Origin: Nageia nagi | Taxonomy: Eukaryota; Pinophyta | Reading direction: 5' to 3' | Length of the DNA stretch: 64,000 nucleotides | Assembly (NCBI GenBank): GCA_050084985.1 | Contig: JBITNC010000001.1 | Coordinates: 60,884,001 to 60,948,000 of the forward strand | Shown here: positions 13,852-24,849 of the stretch, piece after piece | Layout: every line of letters starts with the position of its first letter | How positions within the stretch are numbered: the stretch's first letter is position 1 | Translations under genes and position numbers: made by a program | The notes under the pieces: model-generated | What the model saw: the letters and a program-made list of their open reading frames with translations, nothing else | The model's database searches: none | What the model was told of the DNA's origin: nothing

Positions 13852-13871
13852 TTTGGTGAACCCGACGTGAA
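13852..13871 (+). other. G2 primer-binding site
   Basis: TTTGGTGAACCCGACGTGA immediately follows the LTR terminus AAACA. It starts with the expected TGG that pairs with a tRNA 3' CCA. The tRNA is not identified. Confidence 0.7.
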
Positions 13872-13942
13872 CTACACATCATTATACTAAAACCCTAAAG
13901 GTTTTAGTTAGGATTAACATCTGTTTTGTGAGTGTCTTAGTG

Positions 13943-15151
13943 ATGGAACAGCTTAAGTTATTCTTGCGAATCCTTTCAAAAAGAGATTTGGATGAGTTAT
14001 TGGTAGAAATCAGACATGATGATCCGGAGGGATCCAGAGGAATGCAAAATACCATTGAGGGTGACAATAGCAATTTTCAGGCAACTATGGAAGGTATGCA
14101 GAGACAGATAGATAGATTGGCAAGAAGATCAATGCCACCTAATGATTCTTTCGAATTTGGTAGTCCTTTATGTGGTGACATTTGTAGGCATATGCCACCA
14201 TCCGATTACAAAGAACCAAAATTTAGTAAGTTTAATGGTGGAGGAGATCCAAGGAGACATATACAAGGATTTAAGGATGAATGTGAACTCATAATTGGTA
14301 CTGATCAAAGATTGCAGGCTAAATTCTTCCCCCAGAGCTTGGAAGGAGATGCACGGGAATGGTTTTATGGCTTACCTGAAGGGTCCATTACATCATTTGA
14401 GGAATTCAGTGATGTGTTTTTGGAACAATATAAGCATAACATCAAGAAGGAGGTTATGCTATCAGATTTATGTGCTATTAAACAGGGCAGTGATGAGCAA
14501 TTGGATAAATTTGTTGTAAGATTTAAGAAGACATGGCAGCAAGTAAAGATTAGGTTAATAGAAAAAGAGGTAAATAACATTTTTAAAGAAGCTGTTATAT
14601 TGCCCTTACAAGCGTATGTTATTGATTATACACATCTCCCATTTTCTGATATGATGTATAAACTGTTAGAGAAAGAAAAAGTCCTTGTAAAGCTAGGGCT
14701 TGTAAAGTATGGTGATAATGAAAAGGCAAAAGCAAAGGATAAGAGATCACATTCGCCGAAGAAAGAGAAAGATGTCCATATGGCTAAGAATACAAGTGAG
14801 ACGAAGGAAAGGAGATATGTGAGATTTCCCATACCTCCAAGACAAATCCTAAAAGATCTTGTGGAAAAAGGGTTACTACAACCTTTACCGAAGCGTGAGG
14901 AAGATCCCACAGCATAAAAACCCCATTGGTATAAGGAAGATAGATATTGTGAATATCATCAGGCTAAAGGCCATGCTACAAACGGATGTGGAAATCTTAG
15001 GGATAGAATACAAAAGCTCATAGAAGATGGATTTTATGTATGTCCAGCAAAGGTCAAAGATACAGGAGAAGAACAGCATATCAATACGATCTTCCTTGAG
15101 GATGCTAACCCCAGTAGGAGCTCCAGGCCTCCCGAAGGTATCATTTGGTAG
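13943..15151 (+). pseudogene. gag: G2 gag polyprotein
   Basis: Encodes a retrotransposon Gag, the structural protein of the cytoplasmic virus-like particle. The ATG at 13943 opens 324 codons to a TAA at 14915-14917. The same frame continues for about 75 codons to a TAG at about 15151. The central Gag domain is clear: FFPQSLEGDAREWFYGLPEG and a following EEFSDVFLEQY block at residues about 130-170. After the first stop comes a Tat/gypsy-type knuckle, CEYHQAKGHATNGC (about 14948-14990; Cys-X2-His-X4-His-X4-Cys), followed by LRDRIQKLIEDGF. The TAA separates Gag core from knuckle, so this copy is probably broken, although readthrough cannot be excluded. Protease and pol should follow but are absent. 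Confidence 0.9.
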
Positions 15152-15523
15152 ATTGAAATACATAAAAAAAAAGGGGAGAGAGAAGAGCTAGCAGATGTCA
15201 GGGTTAAGAGATTGGGAGGTTTCATGAAGTTATAACAGGAGAGCCGGCGTTGTATTTTGGGAAAAAAAAATACCACCGACGGTCCTCTTTTAGGGAAAAA
15301 ATAGAGGAAAGCAAAAGATTCCAAGTACGTTTGCAACATGAAGGGTCAGAATTTTAGGTCGTATCATTGGTGTTCATTTGCAAGGATCACGGAACATCGA
15401 ATTTATTCATCACAAGTACATGAACAAAGGATAAATCAGGTACCAAAAGTTTATGTTTTTTTTATATCATGATCAAAATGTTTTTGTTTACAATGCAAAC
15501 TGAATGAGATTACATAGAGTGAT
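15152..15523 (+). other. G2 pol-deletion junction and spacer
   Basis: Shortly after gag the sequence reads 'cataaaaaaaaaggggagag' (about 15161-15180). In T3 nearly the same string, 'cataaaaaaaaaggggaaaa', marks the end of pol at 31768-31787. This suggests that the whole of pol was lost between gag and its 3' end. One CpG-rich motif copy lies at 15271-15291. No coding signal otherwise. Confidence 0.6.
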
Positions 15524-17789
15524 TCAAAATCTCCTACTAGACCCCCCACCCCCTACACTAGAGCTAGTAGCCCTGCTAGAGGTGCCACCCCCGCACCGTG
15601 CCCTATATTTCTCTGCGTGGGTCTTCTCCTCGTCGATCTATCTCTCGACCTAGCGAAGATGCTCGTAGAGGACCTTGATTTCTTTGTTGGCTACCTGTAA
15701 GTCCTGATAGATACCAGCATAATCTCCTCCTCCGAACCGTAGATGGCCCTGTAGCTCCCTGATCACCTCATCCTTCTGGTCGATTTGGCTACGCAGCCTG
15801 GCTATCTCAACCTCAAAATCTATGACATAGCATTAACATATCATGTTAGTTCCTTGTGTATTATGAAAAATAGAAAGTAAAAGCAAAGTAAAAGAGAAAG
15901 TAGTTTACCATCATCATCTTCATCGTAGTCTTCATCCTCCCAGTCTGATTCTATCTTATATTCAGGTTCATATTCATCTTGGTCCGGATCAGTCTCCTCA
16001 TTATCGTCATGCCCTGCATCTAGAGATGTGTCACAAGCATATGAAGAGCTACTCTCCCCTCCCCATCCTCCTGTGGTGAAAGGAGTGTCCCACCTGGTCT
16101 CTGTGTCTCTAGGGTCCTCATCCTCCCATGCATCATCACCTGTGTCAGTATCGTGAATGCCTATGTGGTGAGGGTAGCGTGTCCTCCACCAGTCTAGATA
16201 GTCCTCTGTATGATCAAGTCCATCTATGTCATCATTGACATCATGGTCGGAGTCCTCGCTGGGGACTCCCAGTCTGGGTCCCAGTCCGGTACTAGCTCGT
16301 AATCCTCTGGGAGGTGCTTGCTACGGTAGTAGTGCACCACTATCTTGCAGTCATCCGGTATACCCTGCTAGAGGTCGAACTGACAGAGTACCCGCTCTGG
16401 CCTATACGACTCCACTAAATCCCTACGTGCCTGTAGGTAGGTAGGGTGTCTCACCCATGTCATCTCCTCTAGGTCTTCCTCCCACTCTGGTACACCTCCC
16501 CGATAAGGATGCCAGTAGATCTGCACCTCCTGTAGTAAGTCAAGTCACACATGCCATCCCTCTAGGTCTATGCTAGGGAAGTCTGGTACCTCGACTGTCG
16601 CCCATCGCTGCCAGGTGGGGGCATCATCCGGCTGGTCTAGGGGTAGTATAGTCGGTCTAGAAATAGAGATGTGTTCATAAGCCCACACCTGTAGGATCAT
16701 AGAGTGAGCCACCTATCTCCCCTTTCTCTCCATCTTTGCAAAGTCATGAAGATCATGATAAAGTTGTGCCAGTATTGCGGGGCACCATGCATATCGTTGT
16801 CTGTGTATAACCATGTCCTGAATGATAGGAATCATACCCGCTGGAAAGGTCTCACTCCTCTTGTCTGGATAGACAATAGCATCTAAGAGGCAGGCAATGA
16901 GGAGCCTCATCCGCAAGTCACCCCGTGCTGGAGGATCCTCTGGCACATGTCTCACTAGTGATACACCCCTCTTCCTATGATTCACTTCATCTGATCCTGT
17001 CAACCATGGAGCCCATACCTCTGCCTACTCCAAGCTCGGAACAAGAATCATCTTCACTAGTTTCCCCCTGATAGGAAGTCTAGTGATCCTGTAGATATCC
17101 TCTAAGGTCACTGTAATCTCACTGGTGGGAAGGTGAAAGGTGTTGGAATTTGGATCCCACCTCTCCATCAAGGCTGTAAGCATGTTGCGGTCATGAAACA
17201 CATATTCAGCAAATGCAAGGTGGCTGAATGAAATATCTTCTAGAATACTCCGGGCTGCGTCAGTTTGGGGCCACTATTGGGCCATGGTGAAGGAGGCACT
17301 CTTACCGGATGGACGCATGAGGTATGCACGGCTCTGCAAGAAAAGAAGGATGAAAGGCAAGTCAGTATCAAGATGTGAAATGCAAGTAGCAAAGAAAATA
17401 GTACAGGAAACGAGGACCACCCACGGTCTACTACAGATGAGAAGGACCGCCCACGGTCCAAACTAGGGCAGAAAGGACCACCAGCGGTCCTATTTCTGTG
17501 AAAGAGGGCAATAAAATCTGGGATGTAGGTTCGTACGAGTGAGCATAAGGTAGCCATGGCACTGGAAGTTCGAAAAGAAGACTAAAAAGAGAAAAATGTA
17601 GAACTAGGGTATGCAACAGTAAAACCCTAGGGGCAGTCTAGGAAATCAATGTATGAGCAGCTAAAACTTGAAGAGAAACAAAAACATAACATGAAAAAGG
17701 TAGAAGAGGTAGTGTACCTGATGACCAGAAGGAGAATCAGCCACCAAGGCAGCTCTGTGTCCCTCTCGGCGTGTGATCGGTAGGGCCAT
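15524..17789 (-). pseudogene. antisense plant-mobile-domain (PMD) gene in G2
   Basis: Three exons on the strand opposite to gag: exon 1 17718-17789 (24 codons, starting MALPITRREGHRAALVADS), exon 2 15909-17333, exon 3 15524-15819. Introns are 17334-17717 (GT..AG, phase 0) and 15820-15908 (GT..AG). Exon 2 shows the plant mobile domain: MLTALMERWDPNSNTFHLP, then EITVTLEDIYRITRLPIRGK, and later ILQVWAYEHISISRP. A long acidic tail follows (EDEDYDEDDDD), and exon 3 is a predicted coiled coil (DFEVEIARLRSQIDQKDEVI) ending GGGSSRRF. Several TAG codons and one frameshift near 16260 break it. PMD proteins (MAIN/MAIL family in Arabidopsis) are nuclear and are also known from transposons. A TATA box lies upstream at 17936-17942, so it may have had its own promoter. 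Exon limits are inferred from frame and splice dinucleotides. Confidence 0.82.
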
Positions 17790-18156
17790 AGTGGGTAGCA
17801 CAGCAATACAGGAAGAATTATCTAGCAATAGTGACAAAAGTACTAGCTAAACCTCTCTGAATTAGTCTCTTGAGCTCTGGGATGCTCTCAGCTATGAAAA
17901 TGATAGGGTGAACAAATGAGGAAGGGTGGGGCCCCTTTTATAGAAAGGTTAGGACACACACTTCAAGAATAATTTTGATTTGAGCGTTTGGTGCACATAG
18001 ATCAGCAATTAGACATCAATTTGGGATCTAGAGGTGATTCACAGGGACGTGATTTTCATGATTTTTGATGAATCCTTAAGAAAAGGATCGCCTGCGGCCT
18101 TAGTGAAAAGATTGACAGCATTTTAAGTCAGCAAGAAAGGACCGCCTGCGGTCCTT
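17413..18156. repeat. CpG-rich palindromic motif cluster in and upstream of the PMD gene
   Basis: Copies at 17413-17429, 17442-17459 and 17473-17491 lie in intron 1. Copies at 18083-18101 and 18137-18156 lie upstream. The best copy (18137-18156) is AAGGACCGCCTGCGGTCCTT, two 9-bp inverted arms around a 2-bp spacer. Further copies occur in both LTRs and at 15271-15291. Confidence 0.8.
17936..17942 (-). promoter_or_regulatory. TATA box of the antisense PMD gene
   Basis: Minus-strand TATAAAA in the context CTATAAAAGGGGCCCC, about 150 bp upstream of the exon 1 ATG at 17789. This would allow a 5' UTR of roughly 115 nt. It is the only strong TATA in the region and faces the PMD gene. Confidence 0.55.
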
Positions 18157-18369
18157 TATCTAGAAAATCAGTTTATTGAAGTATTATGAGTGCATCATAG
18201 ATGTTTGATCAACGTTATATCCAGGAGAATATTGCCTTGAGTTTCATGTTTGCAGATCTGAATTATCAACTTATCCAAGTATCATGTGTGTATCACAAGT
18301 GTTTGACGAATGATATATCCAGGAGAATATTGCTTTGAGTTTTTGTGTTTGTAGACTTGAGTGATCAGA

Positions 18370-19012
18370 TTATCATGCTTGTGAGTGGAGTCCAGCTCCC
18401 ATGGTCAGATTATCATGCTTTTGAGTGGAGTCTAGCTCCCGTGGTTAGATTATCATGCTTATGAGTGGAGTCCAGCTCCCATGGTCAGATTATCATGTGG
18501 TTATGAGTGGAGTCCAGCTCCCATAGTCAGCTTATCATGTTCTTATCATGTGGCTATGAGTGGAGTCCAGCTCCCATAGTCAGCTTATCATGTGCTTATC
18601 ATGTGGCTATGAGTGGAGTCCAGCTCCCATAGTCAGCTTATCATGTGCTTATCATGTGGCTATGAGTGGAGTCCAGCTCCTATAGTTAGCTTATCAGGTG
18701 CTTATCATGTGGCTATGAGTGGAGTCCAGCTCCCATAGTTAGCTTATCATGTGCTTATCATGGGGCTATGAGTGGAGTCCAGCTCCCATAGTTAGCTTAT
18801 CATGTGCTTATCATGGGGCTATGAGTGGAGTCCAGCTCCCATAGTCAGCTTATCATGTGCTTATCATGTGGCTATGAGTGGAGTCCAGCTCCCATAGTCA
18901 GCTTATCATGTGCTTATCATGTGGCTATGAATGGAGTCCAGCTCCCATAGTCAGCTTATCATGTGCTTATCATGTGGCTATGAGTGGAGTTCAGCTCCCA
19001 TAGTTAGCTTAT
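18370..19012 (+). repeat. G2 minisatellite 1, 40-53 bp units
   Basis: About a dozen copies of a unit containing 'atgagtggagtccagctccc' and 'ttatcatgtg'. The first four are about 40-42 bp, and the later ones are 53 bp with an extra 'ttatcatgtgc'. The array lies between the PMD gene and the 3' LTR. Confidence 0.92.
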
Positions 19013-19039
19013 CATGCTTCTTGGTGGAGTATCAGCTTC

Positions 19040-19412
19040 ATCATTTTATCATTGTTCTACGGAGTTCGATTCTCATGCAACTGGAGTACACCTCTTGATG
19101 CGAGGGCTCAGTTGTGTAGAACTTAGCTCTCATACATCAGCTTATCATGATTCTACGGAGTTCAGTTCCTATGCAACTGGAGTACGCCTCTTGATGCGAG
19201 GGCTCAGTTGTGTAGAACTTAGCTCTCATACATCAGCTTATCATTGTTCTATGGAGTTTAGTTCTTATGCAACTCGGTGCGAAGAGTTGTATGGAACTTA
19301 GCTCTCACATATCAGCTTATCATTGTTTTGCAGAGTTCGGTTCTCATGCAACTGGAGTACACCTCTTGGTGCGAAGGCTCAGTTGTGTAGAACTTAGCTC
19401 TCTCCTATGTGT
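19040..19412 (+). repeat. G2 minisatellite 2, about 95-bp units
   Basis: Four copies of a unit containing 'ctcatgcaactggagtac', 'cgagggctcagttgtgtaga' and 'acttagctctcatacatcag'. The third copy is internally shortened. Followed at 19405-19600 by degenerate 'tcatgtgtgttatcatgtc' short repeats. Open frames here are repeat artefacts. Confidence 0.9.
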
Positions 19413-19890
19413 GGTTATGGCTATCATGTGTTGTTATGTGTGTTATCATGTCTTGTCTTATGAGTTGGTCATGTGTGTTATCATGTCTTGTCATGTGTGT
19501 TGTCATGTGTTGTCATGTTTTATCTTGTGATGTGGTCTTGTCAAGATGTCATCCGGTCGACATGTGTGGTCAAGTCGTTTGTCTGGTCACTGTCATGTGT
19601 GTTGTCAAGTTTATCATCATGGGTCATCAGCATTGCAGCAAGATTATCAGCTTATCAGATTATCAGACATATCAGGCTATCACCTTCTACAGCAAAACGC
19701 AAGGGGCAAGCATGCCCAAGGTAAATATCAAAAGGGAGTTTTCTTAACCTATAAGCTTTATCATGATGTTGTTTAAGTTTGGAATGGTTAGTGTTCATCA
19801 TTGCTTATCAAAATTGTTTGCTATGATGTTGTGTTTTTACTTTGAATGCAAAATCTCAACTCACCTCATGCTTCTTTCGATTTTACATCC

Positions 19891-19903
19891 AAAGTGGGGC
19901 ATC
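19891..19903 (+). other. G2 polypurine tract
   Basis: AAAGTGGGGCATC abuts the 3' LTR start TGTTAACACAT. The purine core AAAGTGGGG is the likely plus-strand primer. Confidence 0.65.
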
Positions 19904-20757
19904 TGTTAACACATAAAAATGATTTTATGCTTTTAAATCGATAAATTAATGAAATATGCTTGGCCTAACTATATGTCTTGAATGGATTAAAGTGATAATA
20001 TCAATGTTTGGCTTGAATATGAATATTGTATGGATTATCTTGAATATTGCATGGTTTATCTTGAATATTGCATGAATTATCTTGTTTATTGATGTGTTTA
20101 TCTTAAATTTTGTGAATTAACCTTATTTATGTGGATGCACGCCGACCTATGGGCGGTATTATCTATTATCTATATAAATAAGGGATCTAATAGTAAGTCC
20201 ATAACAACAAGGATACACATGATCCCGCGTATGGTCTTGTAAGTGGCTACCCCTTAAGGTATCTCTTGGTACCGCCTACAAGGCTGTGGTTTGTGTGCTT
20301 CCTTACGCGAGCTCTCCTGACATATGTGATCAATTCTGATATTACACTGCAATCTGAGATATCTGTACTGAAGATCTGGACCTAATCGAGAGGTCAAAGC
20401 TATCAAGCTAGGGCCACCGGTGCTCCTTTATGAACGGAAGAACACTACCGATGCTCTAATACTACTGAAACGGACTGCCTGCGGTCCTCTTTTCGTGTCC
20501 TTACAGGTCACGACATTGTGGAAAAGGTAGCTTATCATCACTACATCGCCAACATCTACATCTTTCGTTGTCAGGTACGTTTCGTGAGGTAAGTACATGA
20601 ATCACAGTCTTGGTTGGTACAAGTACACTACTGAATTGCTTATGTTGTTTATTGATATCTAGAATAAATCACTATCCGTAGCTAGTATACAGATAATATT
20701 GAGTTTGTAGATATTTCTCTGTTTGTTTATTTGCAAATTCAATTTTATTTGTAAACA
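19904..20757 (+). repeat. G2 3' LTR
   Basis: 854-bp partner of 12977-13851, ending at the target duplication GTCAT. The TATA-like CTATATAAATA is at 20170-20180. Confidence 0.95.
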
Positions 20758-20762
20758 GTCAT

Positions 20763-20872
20763 CAAATCATTGAGTTTGATCACTAATCATTGAGATATCA
20801 ATTCATTGATTTGATAGGTAATTAGTTTGTAAAAGTATTTTAAGTCACTAAAGCATTATTTTGATGCTAATA
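20763..20872 (-). repeat. LTR-like repeat copy A, second part
   Basis: Continuation of 12484-12976 after the G2 insertion, matching the last 110 bp of 21871-22470 ('agtcactaaagcattattttgatgctaa'-like). On the minus strand a purine tract GTTGGGGAGGG directly precedes its start. Confidence 0.65.
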
Positions 20873-21870
20873 CCCTCCCCAACTAAATATGAAGGCTTGT
20901 CCTCTAGAATTCCTTTGGATAAATTGATATTATATTAGCAAGGGCATCACCATGAATTTTGGTAAATCATAACAAAATCAAAAAGGGTAATTCTTTTCTT
21001 GGCTCTATCCAGAGTCAAAAAAATATCCTTTACCATATGATAAAGTAATGACATACCACTAAGAATATATCTTGGCATATTCATGTCCCAATAATTCAAA
21101 GTGCTCAATATCAATTTCTATTGATCTGAATCTTTTCCTCTCTTGATTACCTCCAACTAAACTAATACTTCTCCACCTATTTTCTTTATATGCCTCTTAT
21201 GAAAAATACCCATTGTAATTATCATCTTCATTTTAATGATTATTTTGATTACTTCTTCTTCCTTACAACTTTTCTTAATGATTTTCCTTATTCATTCCTC
21301 ACTATGATGATATGCATTTTATGAACAATTATATTTTCATATATGCTTTTTATATTCATCAGTTCCTTAGGTATGATAAAAATTTCTCTAACTTAGTTAC
21401 TTTTTCAAAAAATAATTTTACCAATATTTTTATGTTATTAATGGTATTATGGATTTCAGGTTTCTCTTGCTACCCTCTATAGAGATTTCTCCTTATACAT
21501 GGGATTATGAAAATGAGACATCGACAAATATGTTTGCCTTATTCACACCCACCTTAGATCCATAATATCAAATTTTAATTATGGTGAATGGAAAAGAAGT
21601 TTTAATTACCATGGGTTTTATGGGGGCATTCATATTATGCATTATAGAAATTAATACTTTTGATGGTGACTAGGTGTCCTTGTCTTATTTTTATTGAATC
21701 TACTTTGGCATCTCATCCACTTCTCAAATTCATCTAATTATTAGTAGAATGAAATATTCATAAATATTTTTGATGAGTTAAAAGGTACTCTCTAATATGT
21801 TCCTTTCAACATTTGATGGAAATTCTACTTGTCTATTTGTAGGTTTCCTGATAACAAAATTATTGATTAA
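20873..21870. other. unassigned interval between LTR-like copies A and B
   Basis: About 1 kb with no confident coding motif. A plus-strand stretch near 21575-21650 (VNGKEVLITMGFMGAFIL) faintly resembles an aspartic-protease neighbourhood, but not well enough to call. If A and B are one element's LTRs, this is its interior. Confidence 0.4.
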
Positions 21871-22470
21871 TGTTTTATGACTTACTTATGCCAATTGCTA
21901 GGGTTCTTACCCATAAACAAGAAAATAAGTTCCAATGATAAAATGAAAATTTGAATAGTTTAAAAAAGAAAAATAAATAATGATTAGTTGCATAATGAAT
22001 TTAAGTAAGGGTTTATTTATATTAATACAAGAATTCATTACAATAGCCTAAATATGATGATGTATATTATTATAACAAGTTCAAATTATTATCTCTTATA
22101 TTCTCTCTATTACACATATATGTCCACACACTTGCATATATATATGTGAGTAGAACTTATATAATATCCATTTTAGTCCTATTTATTCCCTAAATTATGT
22201 TTCTTTGTCCCCCCTTGAATGACTTTTTATATCTCTTCAAGAGAGGTGTAACGATTCATTATCTTCATACCAATTCATAACAAATTTCTTAATCTTGATT
22301 TGTTTACTTATCTTCTTCTAAACCACTTGGTTTGGTCATCAAATTAATTTGTTTGGTCATCAAACCACTTGATTTGATTGCCATTCATCAAGTCATTAAT
22401 TCATTGATTTGCTAGGTCATTAGGGTATTAAAGTCTTTTAACTCATTAAAGAATTATTTTGGTGCTAACA
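21871..22470 (-). repeat. LTR-like repeat copy B
   Basis: 600 bp, starting 'tgttttatgactt' and ending 'ggtgctaaca' on the plus strand, matching copy A along its length. Shared blocks include 'ttcttacccataaacaag' and 'gaggtgtaac.attcattatc'. Orientation is inferred from the minus-strand start TGTTAGCACC. Confidence 0.65.
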
Positions 22471-22519
22471 TGATTTACTAACTCATATTCATCCAAATAT
22501 AGTACAATTCTGTTTCTAT

Positions 22520-23850
22520 GTCATGAATGGAAATATGACCTACAATCTACTCTTAAGAAGAAATTGGATCCATGAAATGAAGGTAATCCCTTCTACTCTT
22601 CACAATTATCTTAATTTTGAATTTAAAAGGCATATCCACTCAATAGTAGTATATTTTAAACCATATGCATTGTACAATCTAGGATATCTAGAGATTGATG
22701 GATTACATATTTATCATATCAACCTATTTGGAGTTTCAAAAGTAGTCAACCTTGGTGAAAGCATAAAAAGAGATGAAATTCATTAAGACTAGGCCTAAAA
22801 TGTATAATATAAAAAATCTAGATCCTATGGTTTCAGTTATAGATATTAGATAATAAAAGATTGTACACCATAAATAATGTACACATTGTATAGAAGGGTG
22901 CACACACCATATAATTAATGATCAAATAGGGAATTCTTGCTTTGCTTTTCTTTTTATCCAAGTTACCTAGCCTAATGAATGAAAAGATACAACTTATGAA
23001 ATGGGTAAGATTTATAATGAATTATTTCATTCTTCTTTACCTCAAATATACATGAAAGAAAATTATAGTAATATGGGGGGTGTTTTAGAAAAAAATGAGC
23101 AAGGTATGCCTTCTTTTCTACATAATTTAAGCATGAAGAAATATAAAAAATGTTCTAAGATTTGTTCATTTAGAAGCTAAACCTTCAGGTAGCACAAAAT
23201 TTGTCCCACAAGTAAATTTGATTGATCTAGATGATGAAGAATTATAGATAGATCCTAATATTCCTTTAGAGTTTTATTGCTTTGCTACTAATGATGTATT
23301 TCTAAAGTACATGGGGGCACATTCTAACTTTCCCAAATCTAACAACAAGATAAATTCAAGTTATATTTTGATCCAATATGGGCACTTTGGTAAAGAGCAT
23401 AATTTTAATGAGGTGTTTCATGTACAACTAGCTATAGATGAAGAGAATAGTTTTGATGTTCCAATATTGGACACCCTTCCTTGTTTACTATAAAAAGAAG
23501 GATAATTGATCTTTCCTACTAAAGAACTAGTTGTTATCAATATTGGGACTATTGAAAAACCTTAAATGATCAAAATTTGAGGAGGTTTTGATGATGAAAA
23601 ATAAGAAAGGTACACTCAGATATTTCTCAAATGTAGTAAGAAATTTTCTTTGTTTTATTTTGATATGCTTGGATAAGATCCTACATTTCTTATGCATAGT
23701 TTACCACTCAAGAAATATGCAAAACCTATCAAACAAAAAATTATAAAAATGCATTCATTTAAGGCATTGTTAGTTAAGAAATATTTATAAAAATACTTGA
23801 ATTTTAGCTTTATAAGACCCATTGATTATTCTAATTGGATGTCTAAGGCA
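22520..23850 (+). pseudogene. pol: Ty3/gypsy pol relic (protease to start of RT)
   Basis: Translated pieces follow the protease-RT linker of Tat-like gypsy elements in order. YNLLLRRNWIHEMKVIPSTL (22540-22600) corresponds to the usual YNILLGRPWI block after the protease. LVVINIGTIEKP is at about 23530, YFDMLG.DPTFLMHSLPL at about 23660-23710, KYAKPIKQKIIKMHSFKALL at about 23715-23775, and SFIRPIDYSNWMSK at about 23805-23850. The sequence then leaves pol abruptly and enters the repeat shared with 11463-12483. Many stops; the RT catalytic core is absent. The element's own LTRs are not assigned. Confidence 0.8.
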
Positions 23851-23859
23851 ATCGAGGCT

Positions 23860-24849
23860 TCAAATAATAACCTCACCATATTGATAACCTTTCTATAAAG
23901 AGGACTTCACTTCTCATACAACATAGTCATAGATTTATTTATTATGCTTAATATGTTGAAAAAGAATATTTTGGTACAAGTGTTCCCCCTTCTACATCTT
24001 CTAAAATTGAAAATTCTAACCATTAAATCTTTCTACCTTAAACCTTGCTTCTTTTTCTATTTATACAACTTGATTTGGAAACCCTTCATTGATTTTTGTC
24101 AATTACCTAACAAAAAACAAAGTTAGTTACCAATTGTCAATATCTAATGTATAAATATAAAGTTAAGAAATGAAATCTCCCTATTTTAGAAGAAGCATTG
24201 AACAATAAGATCATTCAAGAAAGAGAGGACAAATATATGTAACTTGGTTCACTTAGTGTAGAGTATATCAATGGATAATATTTAATCCTTGATTATTATA
24301 AATACAAACCTTTAAAGGGAAAAAATTAATATCCAAAACTCTATTCATTCCTTTTAGAATAAAAAGAATTCCTCCTTATAACAACTATATCTATTCAAAG
24401 GATTTAGCTCCTTTTCTATTCCTCAACCCTATGCAAATTCCTAGTTCTTATTCCCATTACAAATCAATACATTTTAATTTCCATTAAATTATACAATGAA
24501 TAACCTATATATATATTTCACTGACTACTAAAAAGTTTACAACCAAGAAATTTTTTATACATAGAAACATCAAGTTCTAAACTTAAAAGAGCAAAAATTG
24601 AGTTTTCAAAACAAATAAATAGAGTTTTTCCATCATTAGTTCCGATCAACCATTATATATTAATGGTTGGGAAGTTAAAATATCCATGGTATAACTAGGA
24701 TCATGAGCAAATATTTTTTCATTTAAATTCATGAAAAATATTGAGCCTAAAGGTTTCATTGTTCTTCCCATGGATGAGCCCATAGTTTGTATCGAATGAT
24801 TTGAGAATGTCTCAAAAAGAGCTCTTGGTATTTTTTATTTATTAACCAA
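23860..24849. repeat. diverged repeat, second copy of 11463-12483
   Basis: Collinear with 11463-12483 and, like it, ends at the LTR-like repeat. No protein family recognised. Confidence 0.55.

Larger units (their letters stand above)
12977..20757 (+). mobile_element. G2: Tat-like gypsy element, gag-only plus antisense PMD gene
   Basis: Complete 7.78-kb LTR retrotransposon with 5-bp target duplication GTCAT (12972-12976 and 20758-20762). LTRs are 875 and 854 bp, starting TGTTAACACAT and ending TTTGTAAACA. The PBS-like TTGGTGAACCCGACGTGA follows the left LTR, and the PPT-like AAAGTGGGG lies just before the right LTR. Interior order: gag (13943-15151), a pol deletion, an antisense three-exon PMD gene (15524-17789), two minisatellites (18370-19412) and a short-repeat tail. 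No protease, RT, RNase H or integrase motif is present, so it must have moved in trans. The LTRs differ by a 21-bp tandem unit and about 24 substitutions, nearly all transitions. The gag knuckle type and long 3' region fit the Tat lineage. Confidence 0.93.

Noticed and set aside
14295-15339. Alternative-frame and minus-strand ORFs over G2 gag
   Set aside because: Shadows of the gag frame; no motifs.
15524-17789. A host PMD (MAIN-like) gene that retrotransposons surrounded by chance
   Set aside because: It lies between LTRs sharing a perfect target duplication, so it moved with the element. The T3 copy is also internal to its element.
18370-19412. CRISPR-like array of short repeats
   Set aside because: Units are contiguous with no unique spacers, and the context is a plant LTR element. 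These are minisatellites.
19014-19776. Several overlapping plus-strand open frames
   Set aside because: They are translations of the minisatellite and its short-repeat tail, with periodic amino-acid sequence.
21575-21670. Possible gypsy protease (VNGKEVLITMGF)
   Set aside because: No D-[ST]-G active-site triad and no supporting flanking motifs.
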